Shown: piece after piece, positions 36,519 through 45,197 of the stretch | Position numbering within the stretch: the first letter of the stretch is position 1 | Layout of the letters: every line of letters starts with the position of its first letter | Assembly (NCBI RefSeq): GCF_003600355.1 | Contig: NZ_CP032416.1 | Location: 1-64,000 of the forward strand | Source: Clostridium fermenticellae | Lineage (GTDB): Bacteria; Bacillota; Clostridia; Clostridiales; Clostridiaceae | Reading direction: 5' to 3' | DNA length: 64,000 nucleotides | The notes under the pieces: generated by a model | Told to the model about the DNA's origin: nothing | The model's database searches: none | Seen by the model: only the letters and a program-made list of their open reading frames with translations | Program-made: the position numbers and the translations under genes

Positions 36519-36557
36519 AGAAAATTCAACATGTGTATTAAACATGTTGAATTTTCT
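36519..36557 (-). terminator. Terminator of the MFS gene
   Basis: A perfect 16-bp inverted repeat (AGAAAATTCAACATGT / ACATGTTGAATTTTCT) whose loop contains the stop codon of the MFS gene. Confidence 0.85.
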
Positions 36558-37737
36558 GTTTCCTATAAATTATAAAATGTGTTATAAGAGCTAATATTTG
36601 AAATATAAGCCCGATTGTACAAACACCGTACCATCTGAAATACTGCCAGCAGAGGGTACCTAGAAATGATCCTGATGCACCACCGACAAAATAAGAGAAC
36701 ATAAATATTGTATTATTGCGGCTTCTGGTTTTATCACCCAAATTTTGAACTCTGGCTTGATTTGATACTTGCCCGCATTGGGTGCCAAGATCTAAAATTA
36801 TTACACCTAATATTAATCCATATAGATTATATCCGAAGATAAAAAAACATATATATGCGACTGTAGAGAGTACTGTTGCAATTCCAACTGCGAATTTTGG
36901 ACTTTTTTTATCACAGATCTTACCAACTAATGGGGCTATTAATATTCCAGCTATACCTAAAAGTCCAAATAAACCGGCTTGTTTTGTACCCATGTTGTAT
37001 ATTGGTGTTTCAAGTAAAAAGATAAGTGACGTCCAAAATATACTAAAGGAACCAAACAAGAAAAATCCATTAAGTGCCGATTCTCTTAAAGTAGGCTGAT
37101 TTTTTACTAATTCTGGTATTGACTTTAAAATTTTTGTATAGAATATCTTTTCAGTTGGTTCTTCCTTAGGAAAAAACTTTGATATAAAAACAAATAATAT
37201 GGCAATTAATAAGGCTGCTAAAATATAAACAATTCTCCAGTTAAAAATAGAACCCAAAATGCCACTGAATGTACGTGAAAGTAAAATTCCTATAAGAAGT
37301 CCACTCATTATATATCCTATTATTTTACCTTGTTCACCGACTGGAGCCAGATGTGCTGCATACGGTAAAATAATTTGTGGTACTATAGTTGTAAGTCCTA
37401 CTATAAACATTGATATAAGCATTAAAGGATAATTTGGTGAAAATGATGTGAAAATTAAAAATATAATTATTAAACCAAGCATACGTAAAATTAGTGATTT
37501 TCTTTCAGACATATCACCAAGCGGCACTAAAAACAGAAGACCTAAAGCATAACCTACTTGTGTTACAGTGGCGGCTAATCCACCTAAATTTTGTGAAATA
37601 TTAAATGTATGTACAATCTGCGATTCTAGTGGTTGAACATAGTATAAGTTGGCAACACAAACTCCACAAGCAATTGCCATAAGTAATATCAGCGATTTTG
37701 TTAAAACGAAATTTTCTTTTTTTATAGTATTGTTCAA
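36538..37737 (-). CDS. MFS drug/sugar efflux transporter
   Basis: A 399-aa integral membrane protein with 12 predicted hydrophobic segments. The N-terminal half has LYYVQPLESQIVHTFNIS and the loop 2-3 motif PLGDMSERKSLILRM; the second half has the matching motif GKICDKKSP. It belongs to the DHA1-like major facilitator group, which expels drugs or small metabolites using the proton gradient. The start appears to be TTG at 37737. It follows a MarR gene by 94 bp on the same strand with an operator-like site between, so it is probably the regulated efflux pump of that repressor. Confidence 0.87.
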   Translation of the reverse strand: MNNTIKKENFVLTKSLILLMAIACGVCVANLYYVQPLESQIVHTFNISQNLGGLAATVTQVGYALGLLFLVPLGDMSERKSLILRMLGLIIIFLIFTSFSPNYPLMLISMFIVGLTTIVPQIILPYAAHLAPVGEQGKIIGYIMSGLLIGILLSRTFSGILGSIFNWRIVYILAALLIAILFVFISKFFPKEEPTEKIFYTKILKSIPELVKNQPTLRESALNGFFLFGSFSIFWTSLIFLLETPIYNMGTKQAGLFGLLGIAGILIAPLVGKICDKKSPKFAVGIATVLSTVAYICFFIFGYNLYGLILGVIILDLGTQCGQVSNQARVQNLGDKTRSRNNTIFMFSYFVGGASGSFLGTLCWQYFRWYGVCTIGLIFQILALITHFIIYRKQKIQHV

Positions 37738-37787
37738 TTATGCAACTCTCCTTTTAGAAAATATAGTATATTATAAATTTAGTAGAC

Positions 37788-37807
37788 ATTGTACATAGGG
37801 TGTACAT
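37788..37807. promoter_or_regulatory. Second MarR-type operator candidate
   Basis: ATTGTACA-TAGGG-TGTACAT lies between marR and the MFS gene. It resembles the perfect palindrome upstream of marR (38283-38303), so the same repressor may bind both sites. Confidence 0.5.
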
Positions 37808-37831
37808 GAAATAAAACTGTAAAATCTTCCA

Positions 37832-38275
37832 CTAAAGAAGATTTTCAAGTTGATCTAAAAAATTATAAATGGCATTTATATCTTCCTTTGAATTATTGTT
37901 TACACATGAAAATATAATTTTATTAATATTCTCATGATATTTCTTATGTTCGCAATATGCTGTCCATCCCTTCCTGGTTAATGAAATGATTATCTGTGTT
38001 CTGTTATCCGGGTTTATGTCTTTTATAATAAGTTTTTTATCCTCCAATCGTACAAGTGTTTTTGAAACAGCAGCTTTTGTAATATTTTTTCTACGAGCTA
38101 TCTCTGATACTGATAGTTTTTCATTATCACCTATGAATTCTATAAGATGAATTTCAGATAGATGCAGCATCTCATCAGTACCAAAATCTCTAGCTTTTTT
38201 GTCACTTTCGTTGAAGTTATTTATTATGTTTAATAATTTTCTCGGTATTTTTTTTATTATATAATTTTTATCCAT
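37832..38275 (-). CDS. MarR family transcriptional regulator
   Basis: A winged-helix repressor of 147 aa from the ATG at 38275. The core shows LSVSEIARRKNITKAAVSKTLVRL followed by wing residues IKDINPDNRTQIIISLTRKG. The frame is open to 38311, but those 12 extra codons would lie across a perfect operator palindrome, so the internal ATG is preferred. MarR proteins lose DNA binding on contact with small aromatic or oxidant ligands. It is cotranscribed with, and probably represses, the MFS transporter. Confidence 0.87.
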   Translation of the reverse strand: MDKNYIIKKIPRKLLNIINNFNESDKKARDFGTDEMLHLSEIHLIEFIGDNEKLSVSEIARRKNITKAAVSKTLVRLEDKKLIIKDINPDNRTQIIISLTRKGWTAYCEHKKYHENINKIIFSCVNNNSKEDINAIYNFLDQLENLL

Positions 38276-38282
38276 ACTACAT

Positions 38283-38303
38283 ATTGTATACATAGTATAC
38301 AAT
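38283..38303. promoter_or_regulatory. MarR autoregulatory operator
   Basis: Perfect inverted repeat ATTGTATAC-ATA-GTATACAAT beginning 8 bp upstream of the chosen marR start codon. Size and symmetry are typical of MarR operators, and the position would block transcription or initiation. Confidence 0.7.
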
Positions 38304-38429
38304 ATTGTCAAATATGATTAGAAATGTATGGAGTCGGGTAATATATATTTGTTCATAAAATGTTAATCGAATGTAAACAAGCAAGTAACACTTATTACAC
38401 AAAATCGTAACAATAACTATATATAATAA

Positions 38430-38540
38430 TAATTGTCCTAAGGAAATAATCCCTTAGCGAAACGGCAAAAATATAATAAGTCCCCCTTATTATATAATTA
38501 TATTTAAGTAAGCATCAGTCTTAAGAACTGGTGCTTTTTT
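38430..38540 (+). ncRNA. Structured leader RNA with intrinsic terminator upstream of CWB2 gene
   Basis: Three successive hairpins: CTAAGG/CCTTAG (38438-38457), a linker GCGAAACGGCAAAAA, then ATATAATAAG/CTTATTATAT with a TCCCC loop (38471-38495), and a terminator GCATCAGT/ACTGGTGC with T-run (38511-38540). The gene start is 112 bp further on. Arrangement and the conserved-looking purine linker suggest a riboswitch or attenuator, but I could not match it to a known class, including c-di-GMP-I and -II. No gene lies between 38312 and 38652. Confidence 0.5.
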
Positions 38541-38652
38541 ATATTATATAAATATATTTTTTAAAATAACTGTATGGTATAATTATAATACTAAGAAAAT
38601 TGGGAATAACAAGAAAAATTTCTTGGATCCGTATTTCTAGGGGGTGTGTTTA

Positions 38653-39633
38653 TTGTATAAAAAGATATTAATTATTATTTACACATTTGTGTTTATAATG
38701 AGTGGATTATTAGTATCTGGTGTTAGAGCGGATTCTTCTTTAAAGATTCAGAGAATATGGGGAAGTGATAGGTATATTACGTCTTCATATGTAGTAGAAA
38801 AAGGATGGGAAAGTTCAAATTATGCTGTATTAGTAAATGGAGAAAATTTCCCGGATGCATTAATTGCCTCGAGTTTAGCTAAAAAATTTAATGCACCTAT
38901 TCTGCTTACTCAGAGTAATTCACTTAGTCAGAATGCTTTATTTGAACTCAATAGACTTGGCACGAAGGATGTTTTTATAGTTGGCGGAAAGGCGGTTATA
39001 AGTGAAGATATTGAAAAATATATAAATATGCTGGGAATAAATACTACACGATATAGTGGAATAGATAGAGATGAAACATCTGTTAAGGTTGCAGGAAAAA
39101 TTGGAACACAAAATGGTATATTTATAGTATCCGATGATGATTTTATGGATATGATCTCCATATCACCAATTGCCGCAAATTTGAATATGCCGATTATACT
39201 TGTTTATAATAATGAAATTCCATTTTCAGTTCAAAATTTTATATCTGATAAATATATTCCTATGACATATGTAATAGGAGATAAAGAGGTAATTAGTGAC
39301 AGTGTTTTGGATAAGTTTCCTAATGTCAAAAGAATAACTGGTAATGGTGCTTATGAGAGAAATGCCAATATAATAAATGCTTTTTCTAATAAATTAGATT
39401 TTAGTAGTATATTTTTAGCATACTCTAAGGAATTTTCAAATGTACTAAGTGCAACTTCTCTTGCTGCAATCAGTGGGAATCCTATAGTTTTAGTTGGAGA
39501 TACTATTTCGTGTAATGCGAAAAAGGTCATTAGATCTAACCATATTGAAAATTTAAATGTATTGGCTAGTGATACAATGATAAGTGAATCTACAGTAAAT
39601 GAATTTATCAATCTAATCAATGGCAGTGATTAG
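38653..39633 (+). CDS. Secreted cell-wall-binding repeat 2 (CWB2) protein
   Basis: 326 aa from the TTG at 38653 (ribosome-binding site AGGGGGTG; an upstream GTG at 38644 lies within it). A signal peptide covers residues 1-26, with VRADSS as the likely cleavage region. The mature part is almost entirely three CWB2 modules with typical wording IWGSDRYITSSYVV, FPDALIASSLA and DVFIVGGKAVIS. CWB2 modules anchor surface proteins to anionic wall polymers. There is no extra catalytic domain. A structured leader with terminator precedes it, so expression is probably conditional. Confidence 0.9.
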   Translation: MYKKILIIIYTFVFIMSGLLVSGVRADSSLKIQRIWGSDRYITSSYVVEKGWESSNYAVLVNGENFPDALIASSLAKKFNAPILLTQSNSLSQNALFELNRLGTKDVFIVGGKAVISEDIEKYINMLGINTTRYSGIDRDETSVKVAGKIGTQNGIFIVSDDDFMDMISISPIAANLNMPIILVYNNEIPFSVQNFISDKYIPMTYVIGDKEVISDSVLDKFPNVKRITGNGAYERNANIINAFSNKLDFSSIFLAYSKEFSNVLSATSLAAISGNPIVLVGDTISCNAKKVIRSNHIENLNVLASDTMISESTVNEFINLINGSD

Positions 39634-39652
39634 ATTGTATAAGGAGAATATT

Positions 39653-40885
39653 ATGAGTAAAAAATTTTATGCAATCAAAGAAGGATTTGATTCTGAAAAT
39701 AATAAGAAGGTAGAAGATAAAGTAGTCGATACATGGGGTGAATGTTTAAAATATGTAAAAGGAGTAAAGGGAGCTAAGTATAAAAGTTTTCAGAGTATGA
39801 AAGATGCATCTGTATATTTAAATAAAGGCAGTAAAATGCTTAAAAAGGGAGTAGATAATTATCCTGAGGACTGTCTGCATATTTATGTTGATGGAAGTTA
39901 TAATGAAGAAAGTGAAAAATATTCTTATGGAATTATAGCAGTTAGAAATGACGTAGTCGAATATATTGAGAGTGGTGCGGCAAAAGATAATTCTAAAAAA
40001 AACATAAGACAAATAGCAGGAGAGCTTAAAGCTGCTGTCAGAGCTTTAGAATATGCTCTTGAAAATGGAGAAGAAAAGGTTGTTATTTTTCATGACTATG
40101 AAGGAGTAAGTCATCATGCCACAGGATTTTGGGAGAGAAGAGAAGAATCTTCAATTGAGTATTATATAAAAATGAATGAACTTATGAGTTCTGGAATTGA
40201 AGTTATTTTTGTTAAGGTAGATAGTCATACGGGTGATATATTTAATGAGCTGGCTGATGAAAAATGTAAAGAAAAGTTATCTATAGCATCAGATAATGTT
40301 GTAAAAAAGTGGCTTTGCACACATACACTTACTGTTTTAAATCAGCATGTCAAGGATGAAATTTTGAATATTGCTCCAGATTCGAGTGACAAGATATTTT
40401 TGACTGAAAACTATGAAAATAAAGGCTATGATGAGAAGGATTTTATGTTTGAGGCAATAGTTGAAGCGAAAAAGTCAATGGAGAATTTAGAAGTTCCAGT
40501 AGGGGCAGTTATAGTTAAGGATGGAAATATAATAGCTAGAGCACATAATTTAAAAGAAAGGCTTAAGGATTCTACTGCCCATGCAGAAATTATTGTGATA
40601 AGAAAGGCATCAGAATATTTAAACAATTGGAGACTTACGGATTGCAGTATGTATGTTACACTGGAACCGTGTCCAATGTGTGCAGGTGCAATACTTCAAT
40701 CGAGAATAAATAAGCTTTATATAGGGACATTTGACCAGGAATCTGGAGCATGTGGGTCTGTTATAAATATACTTCAAAATGATAATTTGAATCACTGGAC
40801 AGATATAAAATGGTGTCATGATGAAAGGTGCAGCGATATTTTAAAAAGCTTTTTTAAGTCTAAAAGATATAGGGCTTGTAAATGA
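39653..40885 (+). CDS. RNase H1-TadA fusion (RNase H plus tRNA adenosine deaminase)
   Basis: 410 aa from the ATG at 39653 (ribosome-binding site AAGGAGA). Residues 3-60 are the RNase H1 N-terminal hybrid-binding module (KKFYAIKEG). Residues about 74-210 are RNase HI with the full acidic set Asp80, Glu124, Asp148 and Asp202. A ~50-residue linker leads to a complete TadA domain (261-408) with HAE at 310-312 and PCPMC at 339-343. RNase H removes RNA from RNA-DNA hybrids; TadA makes inosine at A34 of tRNA-Arg(ACG). One continuous frame is present. An internal AAGGA-ATG at 40445 could give a separate TadA. Confidence 0.88.
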   Translation: MSKKFYAIKEGFDSENNKKVEDKVVDTWGECLKYVKGVKGAKYKSFQSMKDASVYLNKGSKMLKKGVDNYPEDCLHIYVDGSYNEESEKYSYGIIAVRNDVVEYIESGAAKDNSKKNIRQIAGELKAAVRALEYALENGEEKVVIFHDYEGVSHHATGFWERREESSIEYYIKMNELMSSGIEVIFVKVDSHTGDIFNELADEKCKEKLSIASDNVVKKWLCTHTLTVLNQHVKDEILNIAPDSSDKIFLTENYENKGYDEKDFMFEAIVEAKKSMENLEVPVGAVIVKDGNIIARAHNLKERLKDSTAHAEIIVIRKASEYLNNWRLTDCSMYVTLEPCPMCAGAILQSRINKLYIGTFDQESGACGSVINILQNDNLNHWTDIKWCHDERCSDILKSFFKSKRYRACK

Positions 40886-41111
40886 AAGCTTAACTTATGC
40901 TCCGGCCGGGGTTTTCAAAATACGTCACGTAAAAAATTTCTAGTAAGTCTAAGCTTGTGTTCATAAAAATCTAAGCAGATTTTATAAACTCACTTTGTTC
41001 AAACATATAAAATCCACTAAGATTTTTTAAGAACGCTTCACTAATACTTACTACAAAATTTTTTAATGTGCCTAAATTTTTGAAATTCTGGTCTACGCAT
41101 AAGTTAAGCTT
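40886..41111. repeat. 226-bp imperfect palindromic element (MITE-like)
   Basis: The ends are perfect 15-bp inverted repeats, AAGCTTAACTTATGC (40886-40900) and its complement (41097-41111). Complementarity continues to the middle: AAAAAATTT (40931) with 41056-41064, TAGTAAGT (40941) with 41046-41053, and GATTTTATA (40978) with 41006-41014. It has no coding capacity, starts one base after the RNase H-TadA stop and has no obvious target duplication. I see no second copy in the window. It could be a miniature transposable element or a long hairpin RNA. Confidence 0.75.
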
Positions 41112-41192
41112 AGAATTACAAACCCTATAGTATTGTGGTAATATATTAAGTGAATAAATGGATCTCAGTTTATAGTTAGTTGAGGTGGTAGA

Positions 41193-42701
41193 ATGATAGA
41201 TAAGTTAATGAAATTACAAAATGGAACAGATATAAGAGGAATTTCAATTGATTATAAGGATAAAAAGGCAAATTTAACTCTTGAAGCCGTGAAATCAATA
41301 AGTTATGGATTTATAAAATGGTTAGAAAAAAAGATTGATAAAAATTCAGGCACTTTTAAGATAGCTGTTGGTATGGATTCAAGATTGTCAGGTCCTAAAA
41401 TAAAGGATTGTATAATTAAGGAGTTTGAGAGCTTAGGGTGTACTGTTTATGATTGTGAAATATGCACTACCCCAGCAATGTTTATGACAACCATTTTAAA
41501 GGGGTATGATTGCGACGGAGCCATAATGGTAACAGCGAGTCACCTTCCTTATTATTATAATGGAATGAAGTTTTTTACTAAGGATGGCGGATGTGAGAAA
41601 CAGGATATAACAGATATTATATCTAAAGCTTCAAATTGTAATGGTGAATATATTGGAGATAAAGGCAGTGTACATAAAGTAGATTTTATTTCCGAATATT
41701 CAATGCTTATGGTTGATATAATTAGAAAAGGTGTGTCATCAGGCAAAAATTATGAAAAACCTTTGTCGGGTTTTAAAATTGTAGTAGATGCTGGAAATGG
41801 TGCAGGAGGTTTTTTTGCTAAGAAGGTTCTGGAAGTATTGGGAGCGGATACTTCTAAAAGTCAGTTTATAGAACCAGATGGAAGGTTTCCAAACCATGTT
41901 CCAAATCCAGAATCTAAAGAAGCTATGGATTCAATTAAAATTGCAGTGCTTAAAAGTCAAGCTGATCTTGGAATAATATTTGATGCAGATGTGGATAGAG
42001 CCGCTATAGTTGATTCGAGTGGTACTGAAATAAATAGAAATTCACTTATAGCATTGATTTCATCGATAATTTTAGAAGAACATCCTGGTACAACAATAGT
42101 TACAGACTCTGTAACCTCAACGGGTCTTAGTGATTTTATTTCTGAACTTGGAGGTATACACCACAGATTTAAAAGAGGATATAAGAATGTTATAAATGAA
42201 GGGAAAAGACTTAATGCTCAAGGTAATGAATGTTATCTTGCTATTGAAACATCAGGCCATGCCGCATTAAAAGAAAATTACTTTTTAGATGACGGGGCAT
42301 ACCTGGTATCTAAAATAATCATAAAGATGGCAAGGCTAAATTCTGAAGGCAAAAATATACACAGTCTTATAGAAAAATTAAAAGTGCCGGTTGAAGGATT
42401 AGAATATAGGATAAAAATAAAAAGTGATGATTTTCAGGAAATTGGTAAGAGCGTCCTGCATGATTTGGAGGATTATATTGGGAAAGTAAATGGATGGAAT
42501 ATAGTTCCGAATAACTATGAGGGAATTAGAGTAAATTGTGATAAATTAAATGGTGACGGGTGGTTTTTACTTAGGAAGTCATTACATGAACCTGTTTTGG
42601 TACTTAATGTTGAGTCAGATTTAAATGGTGGAATTAGAACTATTGTAAATAAACTCAAACCATTTCTAATTAATTATAAAGAACTTGAATGTGACTTATA
42701 A
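41193..42701 (+). CDS. Phosphohexomutase (phosphomannomutase/phosphoglucomutase family)
   Basis: The 502-aa enzyme moves phosphate between C6 and C1 of a hexose. The catalytic phosphoserine is Ser116 in VTASHLPYYYNG. The metal loop is DADVDR (264-269; usually DADGDR), the sugar loop is ETSGH, and the phosphate-binding site is NYEGIRVNC. The DADGDR Gly-to-Val change leaves all three Asp intact. Which sugar it uses (mannose, glucose or glucosamine phosphate) cannot be decided. It stands alone between the palindromic element and tRNA-Ser(CGA). Confidence 0.87.
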   Translation: MIDKLMKLQNGTDIRGISIDYKDKKANLTLEAVKSISYGFIKWLEKKIDKNSGTFKIAVGMDSRLSGPKIKDCIIKEFESLGCTVYDCEICTTPAMFMTTILKGYDCDGAIMVTASHLPYYYNGMKFFTKDGGCEKQDITDIISKASNCNGEYIGDKGSVHKVDFISEYSMLMVDIIRKGVSSGKNYEKPLSGFKIVVDAGNGAGGFFAKKVLEVLGADTSKSQFIEPDGRFPNHVPNPESKEAMDSIKIAVLKSQADLGIIFDADVDRAAIVDSSGTEINRNSLIALISSIILEEHPGTTIVTDSVTSTGLSDFISELGGIHHRFKRGYKNVINEGKRLNAQGNECYLAIETSGHAALKENYFLDDGAYLVSKIIIKMARLNSEGKNIHSLIEKLKVPVEGLEYRIKIKSDDFQEIGKSVLHDLEDYIGKVNGWNIVPNNYEGIRVNCDKLNGDGWFLLRKSLHEPVLVLNVESDLNGGIRTIVNKLKPFLINYKELECDL

Positions 42702-42759
42702 ATTTTCATTGATTTTTTGGTGAAATAAGTATATAATTAACGTTGCAATTTGTAATTCT

Positions 42760-42848
42760 GGAGACGTATCGAAGTGGTCATAACGAGCTTGACTCGAAAT
42801 CAAGTAGTCCACAAGGGCTCGTGGGTTCGAATCCCACCGTCTCCGCCA
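42760..42848 (+). tRNA. tRNA-Ser (anticodon CGA)
   Basis: An 89-nt class II tRNA with acceptor GGAGACG/CGTCTCC, anticodon stem CTTGA/TCAAG, loop CTCGAAA, a long variable arm and encoded CCA. Confidence 0.96.
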
Positions 42849-42979
42849 TAAATTGTACAGTCTATTATATTTGTTAAAAATAGTTGAATTATATGTGAAT
42901 TAGTAGTATAATAAAATTTGTCTTGATTGCTAAAAAGCACTGGATAAATTCAATATTTTTTATTTCATGAGTAAACCGT

Positions 42980-43069
42980 GGAGAGATGTCCGAGTGGTTG
43001 AAGGAGCACGCCTGGAAAGCGTGTGTAGGGGAAACTCTACCAGGGGTTCGAATCCCCTTCTCTCCGCCA
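42980..43069 (+). tRNA. tRNA-Ser (anticodon GGA)
   Basis: A 90-nt class II tRNA with acceptor GGAGAGA/TCTCTCC, anticodon loop CTGGAAA, discriminator G and encoded CCA. Its anticodon pairs with the UCC specifier found in all three T-boxes of this window, so it is the likely regulator tRNA. Confidence 0.96.
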
Positions 43070-43079
43070 TTTAAACTTT

Positions 43080-43347
43080 GTCGTGCTAGATGGGGAGTTA
43101 GCGGTGCCCTGTAGCCTGCAATCCGCTATAGCAGGGTTGAATCCCTCACAGAGATTGCAAAATGTGAGGTCTGGCCCATAAAAGTGGCGTTGAGAGTTGG
43201 GTCCCACGCAATAAAAACTCATGAACTCCGTCAGATCCGGAAGGAAGCAGCGGTAAGTGATAATTTTTGTGTGCCGTGGATAAACCTGATTTGAGTTAAC
43301 TATATGGGTAACGCTTATAGTTTGTAAATCGAAGTGAGGTGCACGAC
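43080..43347 (+). ncRNA. ffs: Signal recognition particle RNA (large bacterial type)
   Basis: About 268 nt. GTCGTGC at the 5' end pairs with GCACGAC at the 3' end. The conserved helix 8 segment GTCAGATCCGGAAGGAAGC is present near 43230-43250, and the Alu-domain sequence GGTGCCCTGTAGCCTGCAATC appears near the start. This is the large SRP RNA of spore-forming Firmicutes, which with Ffh targets membrane proteins. It sits between tRNA-Ser(GGA) and dnaX, its common place. Confidence 0.95.
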
Positions 43348-43364
43348 TTTAAATTTGTATATGA

Positions 43365-43392
43365 GGATACCTAGCAGTGGGTATCTTTTTTT
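43365..43392 (+). terminator. SRP RNA terminator
   Basis: Hairpin GGATACC / GGGTATC followed by a run of eight T residues, 18 bp after the SRP RNA. Confidence 0.9.
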
Positions 43393-43459
43393 TGTTGTAT
43401 ATTAACTTTTATAAATTCATGGGATATAATATATATATAATTAAAAAGAAGGTGATTTT

Positions 43460-45088
43460 TTGGCTTATACGGCTTTGTACAGAGAGTGGCGTCCTAAAAG
43501 ATTTGATGAGGTAGTTGGTCAGGAACATATAACCAGGACTTTAAAGAATCAAGTGAAAAACAATAGAATAGCACATGCATATCTATTTTCAGGTACAAGA
43601 GGTACTGGAAAAACTTCTACTGCAAAAATATTTGCTAAAGCTGTGAACTGCACAAATATTAAAGATGGTGAGCCATGTAATGAATGTGAAATGTGCAGAA
43701 AAATAAATGATGGCCTTTCTATAGACGTTATAGAAATGGATGCAGCTTCTAAAAGAAAACTTGAAGATATAAAGGATGTAATAGAAAATGTAAAGTATCC
43801 ACCTCAGGAGGGCAAATATAAAGTATACATAATGGATGAAGTACATATGTTAACTCAAGAAGCTGTTAATGCCTTTTTAAAAACTTTAGAAGAACCACCT
43901 TCAAATGTTATATTCATATTGGCTACTACTGATCCTCAAAAACTACCGGTAACTATAATTTCTAGGTGTCAGAGGTTTGATTTTAGAAGGATAAAGAATA
44001 ATGATGTATTCAAAAGACTAAGAAGGATAGTAGATGAAAAAGGTGTATTTGCTGATGATAAGAGTTTGAATACAATAGCTAGAATGTGTGATGGTGCCAT
44101 GAGGGACGCTTTAAGTATATTGGATGAAGCTATATCAATGGGTGGAGGAAAAGTTGAATATGAAAATATAGTAAACATGCTTGGACTTGTAACGAATGAA
44201 CATCTTATAGAGCTTATGGATAATATAATAGAAAAGGATATAGAAAGTTCTATGAAGGTAGTGGATGATGTAGTATTAAGTGGCAAAGATATTTATGGAT
44301 TTATAAGAGAGGTTATAATCCATCTTAGAAATTTATTAATGGTAAAAGTATCTCAAAATCCCGAAGAGACACTTGACATGTCTGAGGAAAATATAAATCT
44401 TTTAAAAGAACAGGCACCTAAAATTATGGTTGAAGAAATCATGAGAGACATAAGGATTTTACAGGATGCTGAGGAACAGTCTAAATGGGCTAAACAGAGC
44501 AGAATATTTTTGGAACTTGCAGTCATAAAGATGTGTAGAATAGAGTATGATACCTCAAAGGAAGTAATTCTTGCAAGGCTAAATAAGATTGAAGACATGG
44601 TTAAAAATAGAGGAACAGTACTACAGAGTCAGAGCACTCCAAAAGAGAGCGTAAATAAACGTAAGACAGAAGAAAATAGTATAAGGAAAGAAAAACCAGA
44701 GGAAAGTAAAAGTGTTATATTAGAAGAAAATTCAAACTCAAAATTAACATTGGGTGATGTGAAAAAAAGTTGGAAAGATATACTTGAGACTTTTAAAAGT
44801 AGAAGACATATGGTATTGTTTGCAGCACTTACAACTGGAGAAATTGTTAATTGCAAGAATGGGATCATAACAATAAAATACGGTAAGGATTATGCATTTA
44901 ACAAAAAAAGGCTTGAAAAATCTGAAAATAAGAAGATAGTAGAGGATATTTTTTCAGAAATATTTAAGGAAAGAGTATACATTAAATATCAGATTGAGAA
45001 TGACACAGTTTTGGATACAGAAAAATCTCAGGAGAAAATGCTCAAGGATACATTTGGAGACAGTGTGTTTAAGGTTATTGATGAATAA
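43460..45088 (+). CDS. dnaX: DNA polymerase III gamma/tau subunit
   Basis: The clamp-loader ATPase. The start is TTG at 43460 behind GAAGGTGA. The 542-aa protein has Walker A GTRGTGKT (45-52), a zinc site with Cys64, Cys73, Cys76 and Cys79, Walker B YIMDEVHML, the SRC motif (ISRCQRF), and an extended Lys/Glu-rich C-terminal region (about 375-430) leading to a small tau-like domain. No obvious programmed frameshift was identified. It opens the conserved dnaX-ybaB-recR-yaaL-bofA block. Confidence 0.97.
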   Translation: MAYTALYREWRPKRFDEVVGQEHITRTLKNQVKNNRIAHAYLFSGTRGTGKTSTAKIFAKAVNCTNIKDGEPCNECEMCRKINDGLSIDVIEMDAASKRKLEDIKDVIENVKYPPQEGKYKVYIMDEVHMLTQEAVNAFLKTLEEPPSNVIFILATTDPQKLPVTIISRCQRFDFRRIKNNDVFKRLRRIVDEKGVFADDKSLNTIARMCDGAMRDALSILDEAISMGGGKVEYENIVNMLGLVTNEHLIELMDNIIEKDIESSMKVVDDVVLSGKDIYGFIREVIIHLRNLLMVKVSQNPEETLDMSEENINLLKEQAPKIMVEEIMRDIRILQDAEEQSKWAKQSRIFLELAVIKMCRIEYDTSKEVILARLNKIEDMVKNRGTVLQSQSTPKESVNKRKTEENSIRKEKPEESKSVILEENSNSKLTLGDVKKSWKDILETFKSRRHMVLFAALTTGEIVNCKNGIITIKYGKDYAFNKKRLEKSENKKIVEDIFSEIFKERVYIKYQIENDTVLDTEKSQEKMLKDTFGDSVFKVIDE

Positions 45089-45197
45089 AAACTTTTAAAA
45101 TAGTTGTATGGCTATAAGCACCAAAAGAATTATGTTATAATTAAATTTGAATTGATTATAAGATTGCAGACTAAGAATTATTGAGGAGGAATAAAGT

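Noticed and set aside
38430-38540. c-di-GMP-I or c-di-GMP-II riboswitch assignment for the CWB2 leader
   Set aside because: The GNRA tetraloop/receptor layout and conserved core of class I and the pseudoknot sequence of class II are not visible, so it is left unclassified.
43460-45088. Programmed frameshift in dnaX giving gamma
   Set aside because: I did not find a clear slippery A-run followed by a stimulatory stem and an early stop in the shifted frame.
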